From the NCBI RefSeq assembly GCF_020740795.1, contig NC_067312.1:65058905-65122904 (forward strand): a stretch of 64,000 nucleotides of DNA, read 5' to 3'. Shown here one piece after another: positions 32,227 through 42,914 of this stretch. Position 1 is the stretch's first letter; every line of letters starts with the position of its first letter. The stretch is from Apus apus. Taxonomy: Eukaryota > Chordata > Aves > Apodiformes > Apodidae. The position numbers and the translations under genes were made by a program. The notes beneath the pieces were generated by a model. The model saw only the letters and a program-made list of their open reading frames with translations. It made no database searches and was not told the DNA's origin.

Positions 32227-32787
32227 TGTGATAAATGACTCGGTCCCAAACGGGATTTTAATTCAAATCTACAATTTATTAAGCGAACAGAAGCAAGCAG
32301 CACTGGGCACGCGGGGAGTCTCCGCTCCACCAAGACGTGCGCCAAACAGTTCCAGGATTTGACTTATATCTTCTCAACTGATACATATTCATTACTATTT
32401 CGAGAAAAGGGTCAGCTTATGCTAATTATTTCCAAGAATCTGCTTTATAACATTCTCGTGGTTAACAACAAAGCTGGTTTATGCTAAAAAAATAGCTGTA
32501 AGATGTTTGCCCAATGTCTGCTACACAATACAAAACTCACATGCAATGCAAGCAGAGGATACACAACACGAGAGCAACATGCAGTGCAAGCAAAAGATAA
32601 AAATTTTGTTACACTATACAAAAACAGGCAGCGCAAGCAAAGATAAAAATTTTACTGTGTACAAAAGTATGCAATACTATACACAAAGAATTATTCTTCA
32701 TTCTGTGACTCTCACGTTGTTCCATATTACACAAAGAATTGTTCTTCACCCTGTGACTCTAACATTGTTCCATTTTAACACAAATCA
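32227..32787 (-). mobile_element. ERV LTR with U3 direct repeats (relative of the 1254 LTR)
   Basis: The low-coordinate part shares AGCAGCACTGGGCACGCGGG and CACCAAGACGTGC with the LTR of the provirus at 1254-4943. The high-coordinate part (U3 on the minus strand) carries two 48-bp direct repeats starting at 32681 and 32729 (ACACAAAGAATT...CTGTGACTCT...TTGTTCCAT) and three copies of a ~47-bp GCAATGCAAGC/GATAAAAATTTT unit (about 32545, 32581, 32628). Such arrays are typical of retroviral enhancers. Ends are approximate and no target duplication was found. Confidence 0.65.
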
Positions 32788-32789
32788 GG

Positions 32790-33705
32790 TGAACACATTT
32801 CACACCTTGCACGAGCTGCACACACTTCACCACGTGGGGAAGGGGGTGGTCAACGAGGATCTCAAACCCTGGAAGAACACAGACGTGCAGCCATCAGAAA
32901 ACCAGCAGCACGCCCTGGCAGGTCTATGAGTCTGCTGTGTCCTGCTCCTGGGGGACAAGCCCTTCTCCCCTTCCCTCCTGCAGGCCCTGCTCTCTGCCCA
33001 GAGGCAAGCAGGAAGAGGGCACCTGCAAACTGCCTCTGAAGTGGAGCAGGTGTCACTAAGTCCAGCTGTTAACAGCGTCTTTTAGAAAGGAACAGGAAAG
33101 TGAACCCAATGGCCATGGGCCTACGTGTAGCCTTCAGTTTCTTCTTTCAAAAAGTCCCCCAAACTCTTGCTGTTCTTTTTTCCTCACCTTCAGCTATCTG
33201 ATCAGAACAGTAACTTTCAACCTAGGTTTTGTGAGAAATCTCTCAGTACAAACTGCTCCCCGGCCACAGGACCAGAGCACAATGGAGTTCAAGAGCTCAG
33301 CGGGGACAGCGACTGGTAGAGAACCTGTTGTGGGGGGAACAGAGACAAGCCCCACTTCAACGCTGTAATTCCTCTGAGCGTGGAACCTGAGCCCAGTTAT
33401 ACCTGAAAAACTGATGATAAAGGGAAAAGAGAAGCAGCAGGTGTGAAAAAGAGTTTGTTGCCTGGACTCTTGCTCTCCACCAGGCATCTGTACCTCGGCT
33501 TTCCAGCTGGGGTGAAGACTGCGCGGTCAGGCTCTGTGGAACCCTCTTGGGGCTGGGATTGGTGTGGTAGCCCGTCCACTTTGGAAAACTCACCCAGGCC
33601 CTCCAGGATGGCTGCCTCCAGAGCCACCAGGTCTCAGCCTTACTACAGGAAAGCCTGGAGGGGAGAGGATGGGCAAGTTACTCCCAGGGAGACACTCTGG
33701 TGAAA
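32790..33705. other. Non-genic stretch
   Basis: No gene recognised between the two LTRs; several short frames on both strands without domains. Confidence 0.3.
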
Positions 33706-33709
33706 CCTG

Positions 33710-34117
33710 TGTTATCGACAATAATCGACACAAAAATTTTAGAAATCAATTAATTAATTTTATTGAGATAAACGAGCAAACAGCGCTGGGCAGCCGGGGA
33801 GTCTACGCTCTACCAACGGTGCGGAAGCTACTCCGCATATGGTCCTCCTTTTATACAGTTCTTTTCCCGCCACGATTGTTGTTACCATTCTTCAGAGCTT
33901 GCACAGTCAACCAAGATGTTATGTAAGATATAGCTATCAACAATTAACAGACATTACAATGTTCTGTAACTCGACTGGTTATCTTCCTTATAAAGATATC
34001 CATACATTCAATTCATGACAGGATATAGCTAACAGACATTGCAGTTTAACATTTAGCAAATATTAACAGCACATTCATCTTTGATGAGCAAATTAAGTTC
34101 CTCATTCTTCTATTACA
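33710..34117 (-). mobile_element. Solo LTR with CCTG target-site duplication
   Basis: On the minus strand it starts TGTAATAG and ends at the complement of TGTTATCG, 408 bp. It is flanked by CCTG at 33706-33709 and CCTG at 34118-34121, a 4-bp duplication as made by gammaretroviral integrase. It is related to the LTR at 1254-1763 (shared GAGCAAACAGCGCTGGGCAGCC-type block and AT-rich U3). No internal sequence remains, so it arose by LTR-LTR recombination. Confidence 0.9.
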
Positions 34118-34121
34118 CCTG

Positions 34122-34725
34122 CACCATTTCTCGCTCCCCTTGCTTTGCTCAGGGAGGCAGGAAGAGCAAAGGGGAATCTCTGCTGATCGGCACTGGGGGG
34201 ACTGGCACGGACTCCCTGCCAGACCAGAGGAAGCAGAGTGTTGGGGTGGCCCTGCTCCCCTGCTGCTGCTCTGCTGCGGGGGGCTGCAGAGCTCGCAGGG
34301 ACCCACAGCAGCCCTCGTGGGCCTCATCCCTGCCACTGCCTGGGACACCTCAACAAGCAGCACAGGAATTAGCTGCTTCTGGCCTGCATTCTTCCTTAGG
34401 CTTTCTTGGATCAAGCTGCCCCTTCTCAGCAGGGCTGGCTGCTCAGTCCCAGGTCGTATCCACAGCGAGTTTTAGAGGGCATGGATCTGTATGCACCAAG
34501 GACAAAGTGCCTCAGGTCTGTGCTGGGAGGGGGGAAGTGCCCCCTGCTCCCTGTGCTGAGTCCCCCTGCCCCAAAAAGGCTGCAACAAATCAAGACAAAA
34601 ATAAATAAATACAAGAAAAGATTAAAAAGTGACTTGAAAAAAAAAGTCTTGAAGAGGGAGGAGAGCACACAGCCTCCCCAGCCAGCACAGAGGGCCCTGG
34701 TCCCCCCGCTGCCATGGGGGGCAAG
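34122..34725. other. Non-genic stretch
   Basis: No gene recognised; an A-rich tract lies at 34590-34650. Confidence 0.3.
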
Positions 34726-34729
34726 GGCA

Positions 34730-35330
34730 TGGAGTGTGCAAGGGCTCAGGGGGGCGTGCGAGGGGAAAAGGGGGCACGCGAGGGCTGTATGAGCAAAGGG
34801 TAGGAAGTGGGCAAGAGTTTGGGTATGCCAAGGGGTGTGTGGAGTCACAGGGGTGTGCCAAGGGGTGTGCAAGATTTAAGGGGCCTGTGACATTAACATG
34901 TGCACAGGGGTGTGTGAAGGCCCAGTGTGCACAAGGGAAGGGGTGTGCAAAGGGTTTGCACGTGCAAAGGAGTGTGCGATGGCAAAGGAGCGTGTAAAGG
35001 TATGCTAAGGGAGTGTGCAACACCAGTGCATGCAGACATAATGTGTGAAGGCTGTGTGTGCACAAAGGACAGGGTGTGCAAAGGTGTGTGCAAGGGCCAC
35101 TGTATGTAAGGGCTAAAGGACATGCAGCATCAGGATGTGCAAAAGTGCAACATCAGCATGTGCCAAGGCATGTGTGAGGACTGTGTGAACACAGGGAGCG
35201 GGTGTGCAAGGGTTTGGGTGTTCAGTGACCAAAGGGTGTGCAAGGGCTTGAACCCCAAGCGGTCTGCAAAGGCCATGTGTGCAACAGGCAGAGGTGTGCA
35301 AGGCTTTGCCTGTGCAAAGGGGTGTGCCTC
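34730..35330. repeat. Decayed GTGTGCAAGGG minisatellite
   Basis: Variants of GTGTGCAAGGG and GGGTGTGCAAAGG recur with irregular spacing (about 10-35 bases) over 600 bp. The plus strand is open for long stretches and would encode Cys/Lys/Gly repeats; the minus strand His/Thr/Leu repeats. Neither looks like a real protein. Confidence 0.75.
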
Positions 35331-35639
35331 CCCACTTCACAGCCCCCCCTCCACCTCCATAGGTGACCCCTACTTCCACTAAGGGGGACTCAGGTGTCAG
35401 GCCCCTCCACCCCCCCCACAGGGGACCTCTCCCATCTCCAAGGGGGACCCAGATGTCTGGGTGACCCCTGGGGCTGGGCAGGGTGTGACATGGAGGCAGG
35501 GCCAGGTCTCCTCCAGCCACTCCCTGTCCCTTGGGGGGGCACCGGGTCTGGGGGGACACTGAGAGGGTGACATTGTTGGGGAAGGGGGACCCTACTGGGG
35601 TCACCATCAGCCTGGAGGGGGATAAAGCTCAGCCCCATA

Positions 35640-36005
35640 GACCCTCCCAGGGACCTCTCTGCCCCATAGGTCCCCATGCACCCCCACCCCCCCCAGCCCT
35701 ATAGATCGCCCCTGGGACCTCCCCAGTCCCAGAGATCCATCTGCAGCCCCCTAGATCTCCTCTGGACACCCCTTGCCCCACAGAATTCCCCTGGACCCCA
35801 CAATTCCTTCCTGGGCCCTCCCTGCCCCATAGATCCTCAGTGGTGCCTCAGCCTCATACATCCCCAATGACCCCCACTGAAGTCTATGAACTTGACTCCA
35901 CTGATCCCCATTGACTCCCATTGACTCTCATAGACCCCACAGACCTGCATTCATGCCACAGCCCCCAAGTGACCCCAGGGATCCCCAGTGATCTCCATTG
36001 ATCCC
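35640..36005. repeat. Decayed CCCCATAGATCCCC minisatellite
   Basis: Variants of CCCCATAGATC, CCCCTGGACCCC and CCCCATTGACTCCCATTGAC recur over about 360 bp. It is the third degenerate array within 5.2 kb. The stretch 35335-35640 between the arrays is C-rich and holds no gene. Confidence 0.65.
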
Positions 36006-36006
36006 A

Positions 36007-36385
36007 TGTCATGATTTAACTCAGGTTCAACAATTAAACCAGCGGCAACAATGGTAGGAACACTTCCCAGGTAGGGAAGTAGAAAAAGAATGTGGGAGAG
36101 AGACTTTTCTGGATTGAAAACTAGACAGCATTAATTAAATATTAATGATAAAAGAAAATATGTACAATTATACATAAATGTGTTCAGGAATGTGCAAACC
36201 TCTATTGTCTCCCTCCACCCCCAGCAGCTCCCACAGCATCTCCTGAGCTGCGAACAGTCCCCAAATGTCCTGGAGCTGCCGGAGAGAGCGGCAGAACAGA
36301 CAGGAGCTGAGGGCAGAGTGATGAGGGTCAGGGATACGTGAGCCTAGGAATCAATGGTGATGGAGAGATGGAGTCCTCCCCAGAT
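36007..36385 (-). mobile_element. Avian ERV LTR fragment, minus orientation
   Basis: It starts TGTCATGATTTAACTC and parallels the fragment at 11168: an AT-rich middle with TGTACAATTATACATAAATG, CACCCCCAGCAGCTCCCACAG, CCTGAGCTGCGAACAGTCCC, and a shared GGAGCTGAGGGCAGAGTGATGAGGGTCAGGGAT-like block split by small changes. The right border adjoins the duplicated intron segment. Confidence 0.6.
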
Positions 36386-36391
36386 GCTAGC

Positions 36392-36562
36392 CAGGTTGGT
36401 GTCTGAAAGTCCCAAGGGGTCAGAGAATCCTGCAGGCTGAGCACCACAAGGGGTTTGTCCCCCTGCCAACCTGCTGGCAGCCCTGGGGAGGTTCCAAATG
36501 CCTGTCCTGGAGGTTTTGGCTGGGGGTGGGGGAGTGGGGAGGGGGTGGGTGCTGGGCTGAGA
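36392..36562 (+). repeat. Duplicated segment of QRICH2-like intron 8
   Basis: Nearly identical to 17179-17347, which begins at the 3' end of exon 8 of the QRICH2-like gene and covers most of intron 8 (GTCTGAAAGTCCCAAGGGG versus GGCTGAAAGTCCCAAGGGG, then GCATCCTGCAGGCTGAGCACC-type sequence and the GGGGGTGGGGGAGTGGGGAG run). Same orientation, about 19.2 kb away. The neighbouring exons are absent. It is a relic of a second gene copy or a gene-conversion or transposition patch. Confidence 0.9.
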
Positions 36563-37006
36563 CAGCTGGGTTGAGACAGGAGATGAGAGGACATGAAGGC
36601 AGGAACGGGTGTACAGTGCTGGGTAACGACTTCACTCATCGGGGCCAAGTCTGTAATTTCTGAAATGCTGATTAGCTTCTGGAAAGTTGCTAAATACACC
36701 AGGGTTGGCTGTATTCCTGTAAGGGTACTTTTTAATGTTTTGATAGTGGGCAGTACCCACCCCTGCCTCTGCGCAGAAAAGTCCCAAACTGGACTCAGCA
36801 GCAGATGGAGTGTTGGAGTCCAGGGTACCCATGAAACCAGAAAAGCCTTGGAGGAGCTGCACCAGTTCTACGCAGGGAGGCAGGCAAAGGCCACCTGTCT
36901 TGACGGATGATGATATTCTCTGGCAATGAAACAGCTTGCTGGAACAGCAGCAGCAGAGGGAGAGATGACAGCCAGAGAAACCCCAACCCAGCCAGCATGA
37001 CTCGTT

Positions 37007-38011
37007 CTACTGCTGCTGGCGGGGTGGCCTCTTGGGGGGCTGGGAGGAGTCCTGAGGACTGCTGGCTCTCCTCTTTGGGGCTCTCCGTGGCCCCCCAGGG
37101 GAGCAGTCCCTGCCCTGGCTGGGAGTTGAGGGACTGGCTGCAGCTTCCTCTGGCTCCTCAACCTGCTCTTCTTGCTCCCCACAGGTAGGAGCTTGGACAC
37201 TGGTGAGGCCAGTGGGACCCTTCCGAGGAGCAGCAGCTGAGGTGCTGGGGCACTCATCTTCAGGGACCCCAGCAGGACTGCTGGAGGGGGCTGAGCTGGA
37301 GGCAGGAGACCCTCCTTGGGAGGCAGAGGGGCCAGGGACAGCTGCAGGGCTGCCCTCGCAGACCCCGGCAGCAGGAACCTCCCCCAAGCCCAGCAGCTGG
37401 CGGGCCTCCCTGATGCCCTGTTGCACGGCGGCCGTGACAGTTGGGTGCAAAGATGTCGCCACGGGGTTTTGGAGGGAGGCCCCCAGGAGCTGGTTCAGTG
37501 TGTCTTCATCCAGCCTGAAGAGGACCAGAAGGGGCACAGCAAGACCCTCTGCCATGTCTGCCACAGAACCCTGGTTCTGAATGGTCAATTCCAGCTCCTG
37601 AAGGATCCAGGGCAGAAGGGTCTGCAGGAGAGCTGGGCGTTCCTGGAAAAGAGCTGCCCAGATGTGGGGCTGCAGGACACCTGGAGGAGCCCAGGGCACC
37701 AGCCCTCCAGTCTGTTGTCCTGCTGCTGAAGGACTGTGGGCAGCTGGACGCCCAGGAACTCCTCCTGATTCGTAGTTGACAACTGATGGAGCTGCAGGTG
37801 ATGAAATGATACGATCCTCAAAGTTGTCATCCGCCGGCAGTGGGTGCAAGATGGATCTCACCCTCCTCTTGCAGAGGGGGCACTCGGGCTTGCTGCGGGC
37901 CCACCGCAGGATGCAGGTGTAGCAGAACTGGTGGAGGCACGGCAGCACGTAGCTGGCGTCCTCCCAGTTGTCCAGACATGTTGGACAACGGCTGTCCAGC
38001 TCCGTGGCCAT
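37007..38011 (-). CDS. TOPORS-like RING-finger protein
   Basis: An intact single coding exon of 334 codons on the minus strand (ATG 38011, TAG 37007-37009). Residues 9-47 form a C3HC4 RING: C9, C12, C25, H27, C30, C33, C44, C47, followed by KRRVRSILH, as in TOPORS. A helical middle part (about 110-205, PHIWAALFQERPALLQTLLPW) corresponds to the region after the RING in TOPORS. The C-terminal third is Ser/Pro/Glu-rich and ends in a basic tail (KRPPRQQQ), probably a nuclear signal. It is much shorter than TOPORS (over 1000 residues) and lacks its Arg/Ser-rich region. RING structure predicts ubiquitin (or SUMO) E3 activity; the substrate is unknown. An acceptor (CTCCCTTTTGTAG) at 38096 leads into the coding exon at 38095. 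Shortened TOPORS-like copies are known as expanded in songbirds. Confidence 0.8.
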   Translation of the reverse strand: MATELDSRCPTCLDNWEDASYVLPCLHQFCYTCILRWARSKPECPLCKRRVRSILHPLPADDNFEDRIISSPAAPSVVNYESGGVPGRPAAHSPSAAGQQTGGLVPWAPPGVLQPHIWAALFQERPALLQTLLPWILQELELTIQNQGSVADMAEGLAVPLLVLFRLDEDTLNQLLGASLQNPVATSLHPTVTAAVQQGIREARQLLGLGEVPAAGVCEGSPAAVPGPSASQGGSPASSSAPSSSPAGVPEDECPSTSAAAPRKGPTGLTSVQAPTCGEQEEQVEEPEEAAASPSTPSQGRDCSPGGPRRAPKRRASSPQDSSQPPKRPPRQQQ

Positions 38012-38202
38012 GCTCTCCTCAGGCTTTTGGGAAGCTGGGGATGTTGAGCTGTTGAGCTGCTCCCTCCCAACAGCTCTGCAGGAGCCGGTGTCACTCTACA
38101 AAAGGGAGAGAGGCCCTGGTTATGGGATGGCCCAGGGAGGAAGACAAGAAATGCCCAGGTCCCTCCCAGCTCCCCAGGGTGAGGATTCCCCTGCCAGCTC
38201 AC

Positions 38203-38470
38203 CTCTGCTGCTGTGAGTGTGCCCCTGGCTGCCCCAGCTCCCTGCAGCTGGGAGGGCTGGGGAAAATCCTTTAATGGCTCTGGTGTCGAGGGTGAAGAGC
38301 TCCTAAGAAGAGCTCGAGGGTGAAGACCTCCGAAGAACAGCTCCACAGTCACAAGACCAAGGGCCGCTGACCGCTCCAGCCTCACCAACAGCTCAGCTGG
38401 TGCCGGTAACTGCAGCTCCCAGCTGATTGGGCAGCATGAGCACCTGTCGCTTGGAACTTCACCAGTCACC
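38203..38470 (-). other. Probable 5' UTR exon of the TOPORS-like gene
   Basis: A donor (CAGCAGAG|GTGAGC) lies at 38203/38202 on the minus strand, giving a 107-base intron (38202-38096) to the coding exon. The exon contains a tandem GAGCTCTTC-type duplication (about 38295-38330). Its 5' end is not defined. Confidence 0.45.
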
Positions 38471-38474
38471 TCTC

Positions 38475-41100
38475 AGGGTTTCACCACAGCCTGTCCTCTC
38501 CCTCGGTCCTTGCCCAAATGACATGCAGCCCAGCGTGCAGCCCAGAAGGTGCCGGGACACCTCTCAGCACACCCTGCTGCCTCTGGGGAAGGAGTCAAGG
38601 GGATGGGGACGGACTCTTCCCAGCACTGCCTGGTGGGAGGGGTGGGTGGCCCAGAGAGACTGTGGGATCCCTGAGTCCAAAGGCCAGCCTTCAAGACCTG
38701 AGTGGCCACGACCCAGAGCGTCCAAGTCTGTGTTCGTTGCTGACCCTGCCCTGAGCCAGTGGTTGGACAAGAGACCTCCTCAGTCCCCTTCTCGTAGAAG
38801 CAGTTCTGTGGTTTGGTGACTGGTAGGACCAGGTATGAAGAGGAACATCTGAGCATGAAAACCTCAGGACAGGCAGAAACGGGCTGTGAGAGGGGCAGGT
38901 GTTGATGGCACTCACACTAGCACTTCATCAGGATCACATCTATGTGCTCCTTCTCAGAACTCCAAGCAGGGATCATCTAGGGGCTAAAAAGTGACCTGCA
39001 AAGGTTGTGTCTCTTGTCCCCTGTCTCTTGTCCCCTGTAATCCTGTCCACGCCAGGGGGAGCCCCAGTTTTAGTGGCTTGCAGAGAGAGGGATATGACAG
39101 CGTGCAGGCGAATGAGTGAAATCAATTTGCATTTGACATAGAAACCTCCCCTCCTTGCTCTGGTCTTTGCAACATTCTTCAGGTTTCTTGCAAAAGAGGT
39201 TTTGAGCTGTTCACTATGAAAAAATTAGACACTGCAAATCCCAGCACTTGTTTCTTTTTTGTTTTAATTGTCTAATGTGTTTCAAAGAAAACAAAAAAGC
39301 AAAACAAAGAATGGTTGCAGCTGTATCTTGACAGTTATATTTCAGTGACTGTAAGAGATTTCAGTCAAAGTCCCACACACCTGATGGATGTTCACATAGC
39401 AGTTAGCATGATGCAAAATTACTACCGGAAAGGATCTTCCAAAGCGATAATAAGAATTCAGCCAAAAATCATTTGGAAAAGCCAAAATTTTGTTAGTGGT
39501 TTTCACCCTCACTCCAAGGTATATCTGCCTCCAGATTTAGCTTAGTGTGAAGCTCTCAATAATTTAGTCGTGCTTCCTTTCTTTTGTCTCTTCACAGTCA
39601 CTATAGCTTAACTGAGATAAACACCTCTCCTTCGTGGCTGGGCTTTCTTGACGAATAAGGATAAACTGCCCTGTGAGGGTGGCAGAAGAAAGGGATTGTT
39701 GACTTCTTTCCAAACATTGGACAAATCGATGCCGTATTCAAGCCAAAACAGTAACGCCAATCCTGCAGTTCCTCTTTGAAACAAAACTGATTGGGAAGGA
39801 AAATATGCTGTGTGATAAACCTCTTTGTATAGACAGTAACAGAATTGGTTCTGTTCATAAGCGTGCCAGTTCCTGTGTGACTTCAGTCAGTGGGAAACTG
39901 TAGGAATGGCTCTGGAGTTAAGGAATGTATTTTGCAGACTTTACTCTAGAGGTCCCAGCATCTCTGTTCTAGCTCGCTAAAGCCCGTCAACTTTTAAGAA
40001 TTCCAGCTTGGCCTAAGCCTGTATTTCAACTGACTAGCAGCCCTCCAGAAGACACTTCAGACTTGGGTCATCCTGATGCAAAACCAGGGAGATTCTTTAC
40101 ATCTCTTAACTGTGTAGCAATGGCCCAGGTCCTAGAGCTGTACAGAGGCCATGAGCTTATTTCTCTTCCTATTTAGCAGTCACTGTGAGATTCAGGACGC
40201 AAGACAGGCAGTACATAGCTAGGCAGTACAGCACACACAGGGAGACTTTTCCCATTTGCAGACTTTCTTCTGAGGCCAAGACATTGTCAAAGAACTCAAA
40301 ATTAATCAGACAAACCTCAGGCTTAGACCAATGGAGAAATGAAACCTGCTGGGACTCTCCCCAAGTGCCAAAGGAAGAAAGTGTCACTGCCAGTCACCAG
40401 TGAACGGCAGCTGACTGAGGGCCCGGCTCCTACCCATGTGTGAAGTTTCCAAGGAGTTTGTCTGAAGACAATCATTCTTTCACAAAGAAGTGTCTTGTTC
40501 TGCCATAGACGATAGCCAGTCTGGGCACCTGCCTGAGTTAAAGTATTAGTTGCTCATAATGGATCTCTTGTAGGTAAGGGTCACGTTTATGCTCTGGTTT
40601 GGAGGGGACAGTTCTTCTTGCAGTTCATTTCTGTTTCTTACTTTGGTCAAAAAGAGGAAGCAGAGAAGTAAAAAAAAAGAAAAAAAAAAAAAGAAAAATG
40701 TTTTCATGGCCCAAGAAATTTTATTTTGATTTGCCACAAGTGGAGAGGACACCCAGGCACAGCTTGGAGCATGTTCCTCCTTTTTGTCCAAAGAAGCAGG
40801 AACATTTAAAGAAGGAAAGAGAATGCCTCCAAATATGTACTAGGAATGTACAAATATGTACTAAGAATTAACATGTCCAGGTTTTTCACATTAGGACCTA
40901 AGAAGTTACCTAGAACCCTGCAGCTGATGAACTGACCTGGGGCTTCATCAAGCACATCTGAAGGCTTATCTATACTGGCAAAAAATCTGTCCGAGTTGAA
41001 GGCTGGAGTTTTTTGCTAATCTGTATTGCACAGGTAAGTGCAATCCAGTCTGCTTGTGCAATCTGAATGAATCCAGTGAGCATTTTGGAATGAACCATTA
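38475..41100. other. Non-genic stretch
   Basis: No supported gene or repeat family. A homopolymeric A/G run lies at 40669-40697. Confidence 0.35.
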
Positions 41101-41107
41101 GATCTGC

Positions 41108-41400
41108 TGTCACAGTTTAATCCTGCGCAGGCCACTAAATACCAGGCAGCCACACTCTCACCCTCCCCCTACCCATGGGGGGCTGGGGAGAGAGCTGGAG
41201 GGATAAGGGTTAGGAGACTCGTAGGTGGAGACAAAAAACATTTCAGAATGGAAGTAAAATGAAATAATAATAATCCAAACATAATTAATAGGATCAACAA
41301 CAACACTAATAAAGTACCCTCCTTGCTCCATATTGTGTAAGTGATGCACAGATCCTGCACTTTTCAATGCATTTCAATTAATCACCTGTTTTCCTGGGGG
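41108..41400 (-). mobile_element. Avian ERV LTR fragment, minus orientation
   Basis: TGTCACAGTTTAATCCTGCG, then CTCACCCTCCCCCTACCCATG, a GGAGGGATAAGGGTTAGGAG/ACTCGTAGGTGGAGACAAA block, and an AT-rich part. The layout is the reverse complement of the end of the LTR at 9640-10182 (CCCAAGTTGAGTCT...CAACCCATGAGCTCTTC...). Confidence 0.6.
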
Positions 41401-42415
41401 GTCTTATAGATAGAACTCCCCTAGTCTATGGGCCATTCCTTCAAAATGTCTGTTGAGCTCATTTAGTCTATAATATTGGGTTCCATCTGCCAAGACAGTG
41501 TTTTCAAGGTAGGAGAGATGATGCAGAAGTTACTCTGGCCAGAATCTCTACACAGGAGAATGGTGTGTAGTCTCTGTTGCATGTTGCATCTGCATCATGT
41601 TACTGCTGGTGTATTTGACATGGTCCATGTCCACAGGGCACCTGCACTAACTGTTTCCTGTTTAATTGGTTCAAAAGCCTGTCATTGCTTGGGGCCCCAT
41701 GGAAAATCAGTCTTCTGTCGGGTCCCTTGGCAGGGAGGGCACACAGTCTGCCTGTAATTTGGACATGCATGCTCCAGAAACCCATAGCACTTAAGAGAGC
41801 TTGTACTTCCTCTTAGCTGGTTGGTGGGAACATGTCTCTGATTTTATTAATCGCATCTGTTGGGATCTGACAATGTCCATCTTGCCCTTTTATACCTACA
41901 GACTGAGTCTCCTGTGCAAGCCCCTTGACCTTACTTGGTTTTGTAGAAAACCAGCTCTCAGAAGGATTATTTTCTTCCCTTTCTCAAAGGCTTCAGCTGT
42001 ATCTCCTCATCCAGCAATTTCATGAGCTTATTGCAGGTGTTCCAGAGCTTCACCCTGTTCCAGTGCAGTCTGGATCAGTCCATGGCAAATAGCAGGGCTG
42101 CATTTCTACCCCTGGGCAGTCGATTCCAGATGCACTGGATGCCTCTCCAAGTGTATGCAAACTGTGGCCTGCATTCTGCTGCCATAGAGCCTGAGAAAAA
42201 CACCTTGTGTTGTACCACCTGGCTGCTGTTGACTCCAGTTTGTGTTGAAGCTTGAGCATGTCTGGCATGGCAGCTCTCAGGGTGGTGTGACTTCATCCAG
42301 GCCACCGTAGTCTGTTGACCTTCTCCACCCTCCATTAGACTTTTGCCCTGGCCATATGGAGCTGTTAAAGGGTGAGTGAGTTTTGCTCATCACTCATGGG
42401 GGCTCTTGTCCAATT
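41401..42415. other. Non-genic stretch
   Basis: No gene recognised. Short frames only. Confidence 0.3.
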
Positions 42416-42417
42416 TT

Positions 42418-42800
42418 TGGTGGGAATTGCAGCAATTGAGCGATGGGACGCAGCTTGATGCAAGCAAATACCGTTTATTTTATACACAGGCTGCCTTTTA
42501 TACACATTTTCACTGTCCACGCGAAGCCTGTTCCTGTTCCATTGGTTCCCTTAACCTGTTCACGTGCCAGTCATGATCCAAACATAGCTCCTCATTGGCT
42601 GCCTTTACCAAAATGCTACTTCCTTACCTAAACGCAGGCTTAGCACATTCCTCTGCTAACACAGCCTTAGTTAGATTTACTGTGGCTTCTTACTGTCTGC
42701 TTCTCAGGGTCAGTGCTTTTCCAGTTCACTTAGCTGTATTCTATTCCCATGGTTCACAACCAACAAGGGCCAGAATATCTCCTCCCATTAATTAAGCAGA
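42418..42800 (-). mobile_element. ERV LTR, minus orientation
   Basis: On the minus strand there is a U3 with two CCAAT-type boxes (complements of CATTGGTTCC at 42541 and CATTGGCTGC at 42593), a TATA-like stretch (complement of TTTTATACAC near 42497) and an AATAAA-type signal (complement of GTTTATTTTAT near 42475) followed by an R/U5-like end. It starts near TTTTGGTGGGAATTGCAGC on the plus strand. No internal genes adjoin. Confidence 0.5.
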
Positions 42801-42838
42801 GCTCCGAGTTTTGCTCCCCAGGTTTCCTCCTTCACTGG

Positions 42839-42912
42839 AGTGCATTAGGAGAGGTTTTGCCAGCATTTGAGGGAGCTGATCCTTTGCCTCTCCTCAGCAC
42901 TAGTAAAACCAT
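42839..42912 (+). mobile_element. Short CR1 fragment
   Basis: TGCATTAGGAGAGGTTTTGC, GAGGGAGCTGATCCTTTGCC and CTCAGCACTAGTAAAACC match the part of CR1 that precedes the 3' UTR. The same segment occurs at 45377-45450. Confidence 0.7.
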
Positions 42913-42914
42913 GT

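Noticed and set aside
34622-35382. Cys/Lys-rich and His/Thr-rich frames as repeat proteins
   Set aside because: They are translations of the decayed GTGTGCAAGGG minisatellite, in several frames on both strands at once.
30840-36005. CRISPR-like array
   Set aside because: Repeats are irregular, degenerate and without constant spacers, and the DNA is vertebrate; they are old minisatellites.
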